From the NCBI GenBank assembly GCA_037349105.1, contig JAYJMM010000004.1, positions 2,755,001-2,819,000 of the forward strand: a stretch of DNA of 64,000 nucleotides. Direction: 5' to 3'. A program made the position numbers and the translations under genes. Below, piece by piece: positions 12,301 to 22,772 of this stretch. The notes under the pieces are model-generated. The model ran no database searches, had not been told where the DNA came from, and saw only the letters and a program-made list of their open reading frames with translations. The stretch is from Limnomonas spitsbergensis (Eukaryota > Chlorophyta > Chlorophyceae > Chlamydomonadales). Every line of letters starts with the position of its first letter. Positions within the stretch are counted from its first letter, which is position 1.

Positions 12301-15300
12301 TCGCAACAGAGCGCACATGCAGCGTATGGGTCGCAACAGAGCGCACATGCAGCGTAAGGGTCGCAACAGAGCGCACATGCAGCGTATGGGTCGCAACAGA
12401 GCGCACATGCAGCGTATGGGTCGCAACAGAGCGCACATGCAGCGTATGGGTCGCAACAGAGCGCACATGCAGCGTATGGGTCGCAACAGAGCGCACATGC
12501 AGCGTATGGGTCGCAACAGAGCGCACATGCAGAGTGTGGGTCGCAACAGAGCGCACATGCAGCGTATGGGTCGCAACAGAGCGCACATGCAGCGTATGGG
12601 TCGCAACAGAGCGCACATGCAGAGTATGGGTCGCAACAGAGCGCACATGCAGATTATGGGTCGCAACAGAGCGCACATGCAGAGTATGGGTCGCAACAGA
12701 GGGCACATGCAGAGTATGGGTCGCAACAGAGCGCACATGCAGAGTATGGGTCGCAACAGAGCGCACATGCAGAGTATGGGTTGCGACAGAGCGCACATGC
12801 AGCGTATGGGTCGCAACAGAGCGCTCATGCAGTGTATGGGTCGCAACAGAGCGCACATGCAGCGTATGGGTCGCAACAGAGCGCACATGCAGTGTATGGG
12901 TCGCATCAGAGCGCACATGCAGCGTATGGGTCGCAACAGAGCGCACATTGCGCACTGTGTCCTTGGATGTCTTGTTGCTCTTGTTGCACTGTGCCTGCTC
13001 TCGGCGCTCTTGATCTCTACATCTGCCCCCTAGTGGGGCCACGTACGCTGGCTCCCACACTTTCCGTCGTTGTTTATGGCTGACGCCAGTTCCGTCACCG
13101 TCTTGCCTTGCCTCTCTCAGGCTGCAGCAGGAGCTGCAGGAGGTTCGGAGCACTGTCGAGGCAGGCGGCAGGGCTGCCCTGCGCACGCACATGGCGCAAC
13201 AGCCGCCATGGCAGCCGCCCCCTGAACCTGGCACCGCTCCTGCCGGCCCCGACGAGCCGCGTCGTGCAGACAGCAGCATGTACCCCGCCTCCGTCGCCGC
13301 TGCCTCTGCTGCCTCCCCCTGGCTCTCCGCGGCCTCTGGAAACACGGCCTCGTTGTACACGGAGGAGGCGGGCAGCCTGGGCACAGTGGCTGCCGCGCGC
13401 CGCTTCCTGCCACCCAGCCCAGAGGTGATGACCGCCGCCGCCACAGCTCTGGCCGCAGGAGGCGGTGCGCCGGCGCTGTCCCAGAGGGAGACCATCATAA
13501 ACCGCGTCCTACTGCCCCCGGAGCGTGCCGATGCTGAGCTGGCAGGCCTGGTGTACGATCTGGTCCACCTGGGACACGAGGAGCTGTTGGTGTTGCGGGA
13601 CGGGCCGTTGCCGGGGGCAGACGGAGCGCCGGGCGCACGAGGCGTTAGGGAGGCGGCGCTGCGACGGCTGCGCGCCAAGCCTGTGGAGGTCCAGAAACAC
13701 GTGGGGCTGCTGGAGGCGGCTAAAAAGCAGCTCAACAGGCTGGTGGGTGGGGGGGAGCGAGTGGGATTGAGTGAGTATGGGCGAAAAGAAAAAGTGGTCA
13801 GCATGAGGCACAAAGTGTAAATGTATGTAGGCCAGGCGCTAGCCTTGGCGTTGCCCACAGTGCATGAGTGGTAGCCATGCCACTCTCTAGATCAGGCGAC
13901 TTACAGTCGTCACTAGTTGCTATTATCTCCTTGCCCGCCCTGCGCTTTTCTTGGGCTTTGCTCTCTCGACGTTCCATGTCCTGAATTCTGAGTGCAACAT
14001 GCCACCTCACCCGTGCAACATGCCACCTCACTCGCAGATGAGCACGGCTGCCACCAGCACTGTGGACTTCCTCTGCGTTGGCCTTGTCACGATGGACACC
14101 CGGCTCAAGCTGCTAGAGGATAAAGTGGAGGAGGGCCGGGTAAGAGTGCGCATAGGGTACGCGCCTACACTTTTAACGATATGACTGCCTGCCGCCCGTC
14201 TACATGGTCTGAGAGCTCATGCACGGTACTGCGAGTCCTCCCATTGTCAGCCCGCAGATTCCAACACCCTGCAATCTCCTCATGATGCCGGTAGGATCAG
14301 ATGGCGAGCGTGTATACCAACCTGGAGACTTGCTTTGACTACATGAGGCGGCTTCAGGAAGCCGTCAACACCAAGGCGGTCGGCGCCGTGGTCTCTCAGC
14401 TGGACCGCACGCTGCGTGCCATGGCCCGCGAGTGCATTGCCCTCGGCCCCTCGCCAGATGTGATGGGCAAGGATGGGGCGCTGACAGGCAGTCGACTGAG
14501 TGAGTGGCAGCATGTCCATTGGTGTACCAGAGCAGGCCCGCTGTCGTTGAATTGCAAAGGATAGAGGTCCTGGCCTGCTGCTTGGGGATATGCCTGGCAG
14601 CGCCTTGCAGCGTGATGGTCTCATAAACAGGTTGACAGCTCCTGCAGTTCCCGATGCGAGCCCTCATCATTGCCTCTCACCCTTCCCCCTGCAGGCCACC
14701 CTGATTTCTGGAGCTTGCTGCTCAGCGAAAGCTTGCCAGAAAACATGCCGTCCCAGAAGGCTGTGTCCGCGGCACCTGCAGCCCCAGCTACCAGGACCAT
14801 GTCGCAGGCAGATCCCAACAGGCCGCTATCTCCGGGCGAGAAAGCCCAGGCCAGCGGCACCGGGACCAAGCTGCGGCGCCCCGCGACGGCGTCAGCAATG
14901 CCGATGGCTCGCTACACCAGCCGCCCTACAACGCCCTCCTCCCTGCCCACGCCGCTGGGCAGTGGCTACTTCGGAGGCAACCCGTACCCGCCGCCCAACT
15001 TCATGCGAGACAAGCGGAACATCCTGGAGGAGCAGGAGCGCCTTTTCGAAATGCAGCAGCTGCATGCGGGGCAGTCGCAGCTCGGACGTGCCTCCCTGCA
15101 GGGGCAGGTGACGTCGGTGATGTTTGATGGTGCCGACGGCGCGGATGGGGCTGCCGAGCCGGGCGGTACGGCAGCGCCTTGGGCGGGCGCCAACAGCAGC
15201 TGTGCCTCGACACGGCCCACCACGCCGGCAGCAGCGGTGGCTGGATCTGGCAGCTGCTCTCCAACTGCGAATTCTCGCAAGCAGCGCGTCTCTTCGGCGC

Positions 15301-15410
15301 AGCCAAGGCGGGCCCAGGCTAGCTTTGGTGGCATGGCAGACGGGGAATCGCACACGCTGCCCCCTCTGCCGAATCTTGGGCTGAGGCCTGCATCGAGGGG
15401 GGGCAACTAA
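337..15410 (+). CDS. Large coiled-coil protein, about 1,762 aa, unrecognised
   Basis: This is a spliced gene of about 26 exons. Exons: 337-645, 706-846, 1100-1201, 1407-1566, 1806-1861, 2276-2439, 2684-2840, 3326-3388, 3789-3959, 4315-4400, 4921-5014, 5241-5307, 5953-6100, 6389-6440, 6865-7011, about 7443-7490, 7635-7937, 8177-8401, 8621-9403, 9963-10106, 10318-10426, 11660-11780, 13121-13742, 14038-14139, 14301-14499, 14695-15410. Junctions are GT-AG and phases close throughout; only the donor of the exon near 7490 is weak. The product is rich in Leu, Glu, Lys and Arg with heptad-like stretches, for example in the exon at 3789 and the one at 8621. It also has a low-complexity seven-residue repeat, an Ala/Pro-rich segment (exon at 13121) and a basic Ser/Thr/Pro-rich tail. 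No enzymatic domain or membrane segment is visible. A cytoskeletal or ciliary scaffold is plausible but is inference only. Confidence 0.75.
2056..2091. repeat. CA/CACCCA simple repeat in an intron
   Basis: A run of CACACCC/CACACTA units sits in the intron between the exons ending at 1861 and starting at 2276. A CTG/ATG triplet run (about 2534-2569) lies in the next intron. Confidence 0.8.
5720..5871. repeat. 46-bp tandem repeat in an intron
   Basis: About 3.3 copies of a 46-bp unit. Each unit contains GCAGTACATGTGGATGTGTG, then a CATGATTCC segment and a second GCAGTACATG. It lies wholly inside the intron between the exons ending at 5307 and starting at 5953. The short open frames over it are repeat artefacts. 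Confidence 0.85.
6491..6600. repeat. Degenerate GATACTGAGGATAC-type repeat in an intron
   Basis: Repeated GATACT(A/G)AGG and CTACGTAGGATAC units of irregular spacing fill this part of the intron between the exons ending at 6440 and starting at 6865. Confidence 0.7.
8855..9064 (+). repeat. Coding 21-bp repeat, ten heptapeptides
   Basis: Inside the 783-base exon of the coiled-coil gene, about ten consecutive seven-residue units of the form S-E-G-S-G-L-K/R follow one another, with G, Q or R substitutions. Because the unit is 21 bases, gain or loss of copies keeps the frame. The segment is charged and Gly/Ser-rich and probably forms a flexible spacer between coiled-coil parts. Confidence 0.85.
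10721..11627. repeat. 23/46-bp minisatellite in an intron
   Basis: About 39 copies of a 23-bp unit of the type CTGACTCCACCTGACTCCCC. Two variants (CTCCACCTGACTCCCCTTT and CTGCACCTGATTCCCCTGC) alternate over much of the array, giving a 46-bp higher-order period. The array lies in the intron between the exons ending at 10426 and starting at 11660. Long open frames of 192-324 codons over it on the minus strand are repeat-generated. Confidence 0.9.
12231..12950. repeat. 30-bp minisatellite in an intron
   Basis: About 24 head-to-tail copies of a 30-bp unit containing TCGCAACAGAGCGCACATGC and ending in AGCGTATGGG. Sequence identity between copies is very high, and copies differ mainly at the CAGCGTATG / CAGAGTATG positions. 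The unit is a multiple of three and lacks stops in several frames, so open frames of 288-579 codons appear on both strands. The array lies in the intron between the exons ending at 11780 and starting at 13121. It is directly repeated with no unique spacers, so it is not a CRISPR array. Confidence 0.95.
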
Positions 15411-16718
15411 TTGGTATGGACTAGTATGCTGTGTTGTGTGCGCTGTGGAGGCATGGGCGGATCGGCTGGCTGTCATGGGAAAGCCACTTCCATGTTGCCC
15501 CCCAGGCGGATTCTGGAGTTTTGACTAACAAGTTTTGTTTAGCTTAACCAAGATAGGTATAAAAAGAGGGTAGGAAAAGCAGGGTTCGTAATAGACATCC
15601 AGTCAGGGATAGTGTAGTGCAATAAATGATGCCTGTATGCTAGGAGCAGCCGGAATACAAGTCAGTGGTTGTTCATGTCATTGCCTACCTTCCGATTATA
15701 CAAGTTGGATAGAGATGGAGGTGTAACCCCCTTGAGGCCCTGATATGCCTCAAGGGGGGAGTGTGTGTCACCTGCATGACCGGCTGAAATCTTGAAATCC
15801 GCTTACACTTTAAAAGTTATTTTCCGTGTTTCCGCCGCAGGATGTTATGATGTATTTTTTTCGCTTTGGAGGTTAAGTCTCATTATTTGCAATGGTTCTA
15901 TTGTGTGGAACTCAGCAACTTGGGGCACAGTCCTTGCCATGGGACACTCTAGAGCGCAGTTTGCTATCCAATAAGGAGATCTTTCCTTCCCTGATTCCCC
16001 TCTGTTCTGTTGCCCTGGGGATGCAGGTATGTCAATCCTTGGCTGGTCTTTATTTCGAGTTTTCACATGCGATTGACCTGGACAAGGATCGCGTTGCGTT
16101 GTCATTTGTCATGAACATATGCAGGGTATGCTTGTTTACCGTACCACACTTACCGTGTACCAAAATTTCTTTACCATGTTACCATAACTGATGGATGACT
16201 GAAAATTACTGAAAATTGCGCCCCCATGCTCACTCCCTTCTGTACGTGCACGAACACAGCACCGCTAGGGGCTTTTTATTATCTATTACCGGCACCCAGT
16301 CTCGCGGCCTGTGACCTGGAACCTTAAAAAAAGTCGATACAACAGAGGGGGATTCTTTGTTGGAATCCACCATACAGTACATACGTTATGGAAACAGCAG
16401 ATGCCAGGACAGAGGCATTCGAACAGAAGCGAGTCTCCCATCACTTCATAGTGTGTGTGGGGCTCTACCCACTATGAGGGGATATTCGAACCTGCACTGG
16501 ACTCCTTTATTGGGTGGCCTATCAGTTCCGCAAGATCACCGAAATATTGTGTGACAGGCACATTGGCAAGACAGAAACGATTCCAGGTCACTGCATATTC
16601 TTCCTCTGTAAGGCACTGAGAGGGCATCCACAGCTCAAAACTTGTTGTTATTGATCCTGGTCGTTAACCGAGGTTCAGGAATTTAGACTCGAGCCCTGTA
16701 CAAATGCTCTGCCAACTA
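15411..16718. other. 3' region of coiled-coil gene and intergenic DNA
   Basis: A TGTAA word at 15722-15726, about 315 bases past the stop at 15408-15410, is a candidate polyadenylation signal for the coiled-coil gene. The rest holds no gene that I can support. The gene ahead (macro domain) is transcribed toward this one, so the two genes converge here. Confidence 0.5.
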
Positions 16719-18604
16719 TCACAGCTCGTCATCAGCTCTTCCCTGGGGAGTCGCAGGTGCAGGAGTGGCAGGGGGTCCAAACTGCTTCTCTGCGGCATTC
16801 TGAAAAACCTTGAGCATCGGCTTTCCAAACAGCACAAAGTGCACCTCTTGGACCTTCCCAACTGCCTCAGCAACAACTTTGACACACACCTGCAGCCAGG
16901 CACAAGGGGCAAAAGTCGCCGTGGTAATTTACACTGACTAGCGATTGAAGTTCAAATCACAGGTATTGCCTGGCAATGCTGAACCAATGAAGTGACGGCC
17001 CTGTGAGTGACACATATGCATCAGCTTGGGGATACCACGGCACATGTACTTCTGTTTAATATGTTCTTATGAAGTTAGGTTCAAACCCTTGCGCCACCTT
17101 GGCGCCCAATGGCTTGTAACAGCTGGAGTTTTCCGTCAGAGAGGGGGAACAAAGTTGACTGACTTACCTCGGCTGCTTCGTCACTGGGGTAACCAAAGAC
17201 GCCCGTAGAAATGGCTGGGAAGCCCACCCTGCTTAGCTCATGCTCATTGGCTACGTGGAGGGAGCTCCTGCGAGTCAGCATGGAAGGCATCTTCAAAACC
17301 CAGTCAGGGGTAGTGGGGACACATACAAATTGAGTACTGCTCACAAGCAACGCTCTGACTGCCTCCTTGGGTTCACAAATTAACGCCACTCAGGGTCACC
17401 AGCCTTATGGTTTGCCTTTCATGGCTTCCGTGCCTTCCTTGTCCTTGGCTGCTGTTCTCCCGGTTCTTTTGTCTCAGGAGTTGGTCTTTTAAGTGCCTAC
17501 CTCGATGTTTAAGTTAAGCATTGCCAGATCCCTGCTACACAGCTACAGATCTGCCAACTGGCAAGCTACCTGCCACATCTGCCTTGCCTGTAAGCGTCTG
17601 CCAGCAGAGGAGCTGACTCGTCCTTGGACTCGTAGATGGGCCCCACCGTGTGAATGACGTACTTAGCGGGGAGGTTGTATCCCCTGGCGAACGTGAAGAA
17701 GGACAGGTCCCATGCAACATTATCAAGATATACAAACTCTGTCGTCGACGAAAGCAAGATAATGTATGCTTAAATCAAATGTAATTATGAAAACTTCATG
17801 CTTTGAAAACTGGAAGGCAAGTTCATTACTGGTACCGTTAAATACACATTTAAACATTTTGGATGGCTACGTTTTGTACATGAGAAGGGTTGTAGCTATT
17901 TAATCTGTGCAACCTTTCTCTAGGCGCTAAGAAAAATCTGCTCAGCTCACTTTGTGATCCGTGCCTGGCCTGTTGGGCATCGCACTCCTCGGCTAACCTG
18001 GGGCACTGTCAAGCATTCGTCGTAGAGCCTTGGTCCAGCAGCCCGATGGATGGCTGAATGAGGGAAAGATGGATTGTGATGAGCCATTTGTGATTGATAA
18101 TAGTAAATGTGTAGCCCCAGCACTGAACACTATTTTCAATCCACCATTGAATGTCAGCCTAACAAGCAGCAAGCTGCCCCCACATCCCATTTGAGATATG
18201 CTGACTGCCCTCGACAATGAGGAATAGGTTCAATACATTTTAGCTCCCATCCTGAACATCTTGCTAGAGCTACACATATGTGAGAGAGGCCACCTAACAC
18301 CTGGATCCCGATTGCGGCGATGATACAAACAGCCTGGTGCCTCCGCATGGCGCATGCGCATGCCATCCCCATGCCTGCATGGGAGAGCTTACTCACCGCC
18401 ATCCACACCTCCTCCACCCAACATCCTCTCATTTGCTTCAGAAGACAAACTATGGTTATTTACAGTTGTTATTGCTTGCTAGTCCTGTTAATTGGTCAAG
18501 ATCATCTCACCAGCGTTCACAATAGCGTCGCCAGAAAAGTGTGTGAGGTCGCCCTCGGTAAGAATAAATCGGGAATTTTCGTTAATCCTGTATTCGCTCG
18601 ACAT
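16719..18604 (-). CDS. Macro-domain protein (MacroD/YmdB-like ADP-ribose hydrolase), 200 aa
   Basis: Six exons, in transcript order: 18604-18511, 18435-18397, 18053-17951, 17683-17588, 17267-17168, 16889-16719; total 603 bases with phases closing. The product is almost only a macro domain. It has EGDLTHFSGDAIVNAAN at the start, then GGGGVDGAIHRAAGP with the nearby D-E-C, then T-K-G-Y-NLPAKYVIHTVGP, then GFPAISTGVFGYP, and finally EVHFVLFGKPM before a short Ala/Pro/acidic tail. In MacroD-type enzymes these loops bind ADP-ribose and remove it from proteins or from O-acetyl-ADP-ribose; here activity is inferred from motif conservation. The intron after 17588 best fits a GC-AG intron (see findings). 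The frame is open upstream of 18604 to a possible start at 18829, which would add 75 residues resembling a targeting peptide. Confidence 0.9.
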
Positions 18605-21255
18605 AGCCGCGCACATGAAATGCGCCAAAGTTGTGCCCAGCAAAAAATCCTTAAAACGAAGAGCACTGCCGGATCGCTGCTGGATCTTACGAAAGTTAGT
18701 GGGTACAAGAGTTCTTTTAAAATTGCTCACACGTAGCATTGATTCCTTCACTGGGATACTGTGAAGAGGGACAGATGCGACAGTAGATCTCTGGTAGGAA
18801 CTAGGGTAGGCCATTGGTAGGTCCCTCAAGCCCTCAAGGCTTTGCCTTCACCTTCTGCCTTCACTTGGATTCCGCGTTAGGTTTTCCGCCGGCTCGTCCG
18901 AAACCGCTGTCAAGATCGATGGACACAAAATAAAGCGTTGTCCCTGCCTGTCGGCGTCCATCGAATCCTGGCACCAGCACAGTGGGTCCTTTTGATGGTA
19001 AATTTTGCCTAGAACGCATTAACTGCGCTTGCGCCCCCCTTCAAAAGCATGCACCACGCGCCCCTTTCCTCCACCCCCTTCCTCCATTCAGTGCACTGAA
19101 AGTGAGTCGGACACCCAGGGCCTTTGACCCGGTACGTTACACATCCCTGAGCCACCATCTGGGTGTGCATCAGGGAGCTACAGATCCAGCCATTACCAGG
19201 AGTTTGGTTGCAGCGCATTCTACAAAGCAGTGGTGGCCCCGGCAGCACAGCAACACACCTCATGGCGGCTGCCATAACGGCCAGCATGCAACTTGCGGCC
19301 AAACAAAGCACCCTAGAGTGCAGCTTGTCTGGTGACCTGCTGCGTGTACTAGAGTAGCTGGAGCAGAGGTGTAACATTATTGACTAGCTAGAGGAGCTAG
19401 AGCAGGGAGCAGCCATCCCCAAACTGCGCCTGGCAGCGACTTACCTAAAGCCCCTTCCCGAGGTGACGGCGATTCTGGACGTAGCCTACGAGCAGGGCAA
19501 TTTGACCGGACACCGGCTTGGGGGATTCCAGAGGGCCCCGCCATAGAACACAGGTCTACAGGCTACAACAAACTACGATACCTGGTTTCAATATGCACTG
19601 TTTTAAACCTGGTTTCAATCAGCGCTTGGCGCAAGCCAGGAGCCTCACCAGCAAACGGGAGTTTGGTGGCGTGCGAACTAACTGAGTAACGACTGCAGCT
19701 TGGCTGAATTAGCACGGCGGACACCAGAGGAGGGCATAGCGGTCAGCAGCTTGAGGCACATTGCTTCCAGACCTGCTGGGTTGAGGGAGACAGCGAGCAT
19801 GTGGAGGACGCTTGACACGCTTGCTTCCAATGCCCCAGCGTCCAGAAAAAGCTAATGGAGCAGGGACGGGCAAGCCCATGGACGGTGGCACAGACTTCCA
19901 CAATTTGTGCCAGGGCAGGCAAGGGTGGGGTGCCCTAGCTTTTCTGAAAGAAGTGGTAGATATTGTCAATTGTGGGAGATGTTTCAGGGCCTGGGGAAAC
20001 TTGGCTGGCCTGACCTTTCAGCCTTTCGTCTGTCCGGGACATACAAGCCGTTTGTCAATCCCTGGCCCGTATTTCCTGTTCACACTGCATTCCCTTTTGG
20101 GGGGACGTATTATTCTTTGATTTCCTGTCTCTCTGTCTTTCATCCCCCTGGCCTTTCTCCCATGCATACAGACAGTTGGGCGCCCACGCAGCCGAGCCTT
20201 TTACGCAGGGTCCTGACGTGTAACGTCATTGGCCTATATTTCCCCTTTTTCTTCCTTCCTGACCCATTTGTTTCCTCCCAACCGAACAGTCGGGCGCGCA
20301 AACGGCAGCCCTATCTTAACAGGGCCCAGAGGTGCAACGTTATTGACTCATCCCAGAAGAATGAAGGAGGTAGGGAGGTGACAGAGCCCCTACGGCAATC
20401 AGGCCCACCACGAGCCCACTGCATCAGATGTCTTAGCAGTCTATGTCCTGGCACTGATACTGGCATACTGCGGATTGTTTTACCCGACATCTCTTCAGAG
20501 AGTAGCAGCCCATAAAGACACAATTCAAGCACCCCCGTTAGCCCTGACCTAGAAGAGCCAATGCCCATTACCCTAGCTTGCAGCCAAACACATGAAGGAG
20601 ATGTCTCTACAATGGGATCTTCCTCATCGCGGGGCACGTCATCACCACCCCCTTCTCATCACTAGACATAGCGTGATCCCCCTCTTTGACCTGCAATTCT
20701 CCTCGTTAGGCACGGTATCATCTTCCCCACTACCACGAGCCAGTAAAAACCACATTTTCTTCCTGGGACCTGTAGTTGATGACTAAGTTCATGATTTAAT
20801 TGAGACATATACAAAAAAGAGAGAGGTCAAAACCCTCCGCTGCAGTAGCACCTCAATGCGTGCCTGGTAATGCACAGATGTATATATTTTATGAGAATAT
20901 CCCATGGCAGTCGTAGGCCACACAGAGTTGGGTGTGAGGCCTACAGCACAATACATTTAGCAAGTGATGTGTTCTCTGTAAGACATGATTGACCATAACC
21001 ACTGTGATAAAAGTCGTGGTTTCTGCTCAACTGCTGCAGCTGGATCAGTAGATCTTCCTCTGCCTGGCTACCTCTTCCCCTCCATCCATCGAATGACCTG
21101 CAGCTCAGCGGCTCCCTGATCGGGCCTCAGGGTCCCAGCAGTTAGCAGTGGTAGACAGGAGTGATACATACTCATATATTGATATATAGAGCCCATGCAT
21201 ACAAGTATATGGGCTTTGCTTTGCTCAGTACCATGGATGACTTATCATCATATCA
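18605..21255. other. Intergenic region without a supported gene
   Basis: About 2.6 kb between the macro-domain and lipid phosphatase genes. A short coding-like stretch at about 19391-19545 on the plus strand reads E-E-L-E-Q-G-A-A-I-P-K-L and onward to a stop, but no family is recognised and no flanking exons are found. Related phrases containing GAGGTG(T/C)AAC(A/G)TTATTGACT occur near 19366 and 20330, suggesting old repeat copies. Nothing else is called. Confidence 0.4.
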
Positions 21256-22772
21256 TCATATGGCAGATCCTAACTCCTTAGAGATTTCGATGGTCCCTAC
21301 TGCGCGACCAGACCCAGACAGACTCTCCTTCAGCTCATATCGGCGGTCTTTCCTCGGAGACATGGCATCAGGCGGCACGGAGGCAACGAGATTCAAACCA
21401 GATGAGGTCCAAAATCGAGCTTTTGAAATGTGGCTCAGGAGATCCAAGATACTCGGGAAATTTAGAAAGTACGCGAAGAACCCACAGATGATGCCGACGA
21501 AGCTGCAACATCACAGAGTGGAGAAGATCTTTAATCCCATTCTGGGCTCGCTTGATCAAGTCAGGCAGGCAACAAGGGCATTCTTCCATCCGTTCTCACC
21601 TGCCAGCGTTGACATCAGCCGGGGCGTGCTTGTAATCGTAAATGCGCGATAACGCCACAAAAGTGGACAGCATCATTGGGATGAGACAGAGGAAGGCGGA
21701 AAAGAATTGTCCCTGGACGAATTTCCAGCAGCATATGGTTTGTTGATCTCCACAAGTGGGCACAGGAAATTTTCAGGCATACAAGGTAGGTCTACCAGTC
21801 AGCAGTTTCCTGAGCTACTGGCAAAAACCTTACCTTGGAAGGCTGTGACAATATACGGAATTTCCCAAGGAGAAACAAGGAGAGGACGGTGCACGTGCAG
21901 AACATGTAGGCAGAGTGTCCAGATGGATAGGCCAGGTTTCCAGATTTAATTTCAGCCTCATCTCCAGTATTTAAAAGGTGCAGCCTGTGCAGATTGTACT
22001 GTTCAAATCAGGAAAGGTAAAGCCTCGAGTCCCATGCCATGCCTGCACAGCTAAAGAGATCCCCTGACAGAGATAACATCTGTTATATGTTATGTTCTCC
22101 CTGGTCTGAGTAACAGACTAGGGCATACAAAGGATGGTACCAGTACTTGCAGCAGGGGCATAGCATGGATTCATGGTCATGGCAAGGCCCCCCCCCCAAA
22201 CAGCCTACCACATGGGTCTGTACACCCCGACGAGGTTCATCCATCGCTTCCATGCTGATGCAAGCGCAAACGCCTCGATTCCCGACAAGAAAGCATGGTG
22301 CCTGGAGCAGCCATGTGCATCAAGACAGTGCATCAGCATTGTACGCAGATTTAAGTCCGCGAACTTCCGGTATCAGTACGGTAGCCGAAAGCATACAACT
22401 CCATGGGCCCATGCATGACCTTAGGCATAGCATGGGTCATGAACTTATTGCATGGGACATAACATGGCAAGGCAGCTTCTCTCACCCATCGTGAAATGAG
22501 CGCATATACAAGGCATAGGCGATCATAACGACTGCTGGGAACAGGAACACTAGGATGAAGAGGACCGTCGAAGAAATTGTGCTGTCGTGGCCGGGGTAAT
22601 TGATCGTGGGATCCGTCGTCTCGTAGAATCTGACTGCTGGGTGGACGTTCGATGTTGGGACGGTGAACGTAATGATGATAAGGACTGCGACTGCAAGCCA
22701 GTCCCAAAAATATCCGTCCTCGAAAAACCACGCATAAAGGCCCTCCTTCGCGAATATCTTCTTTGCGGACAT
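21256..22772 (-). CDS. PAP2-family lipid phosphate phosphatase, 296 aa
   Basis: Five exons, in transcript order: 22772-22486, 22301-22209, 21984-21834, 21712-21600, 21502-21256; total 891 bases with all phases closing. It is an integral membrane protein with about six hydrophobic segments, starting with a W-L-A-V-A-V-L-I-I-I-T-F helix. PAP2 motifs are visible: VGVYRP (end of motif 1, residues about 117-125), YPSGH (motif 2, about 147-151) and SRIYDYKH (motif 3, about 198-205). The motif 2 and 3 His residues form the catalytic pair in this family, which dephosphorylates phosphatidic acid and related lipids at membranes. The Lys that usually opens motif 1 (K-x6-RP) reads as Met in this model. 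The cytosolic C-terminal tail is basic, then Ser-rich. It could also act on another lipid phosphate; substrate cannot be told from sequence. Confidence 0.9.

Noticed and set aside
12231..12950. CRISPR array
   Set aside because: Units are contiguous with no unique spacers, and the context is a eukaryotic intron.
12119..13858. 579-codon open frame on the minus strand, and 288-312 codon frames on the plus strand
   Set aside because: They are produced by the 30-bp minisatellite and the antisense of the exon at 13121-13742; the peptides are pure repeat plus antisense low-complexity sequence.
21161..21652. 163-codon plus-strand open frame
   Set aside because: It is antisense to the last two exons of the lipid phosphatase, whose minus-strand frame carries the family motifs.
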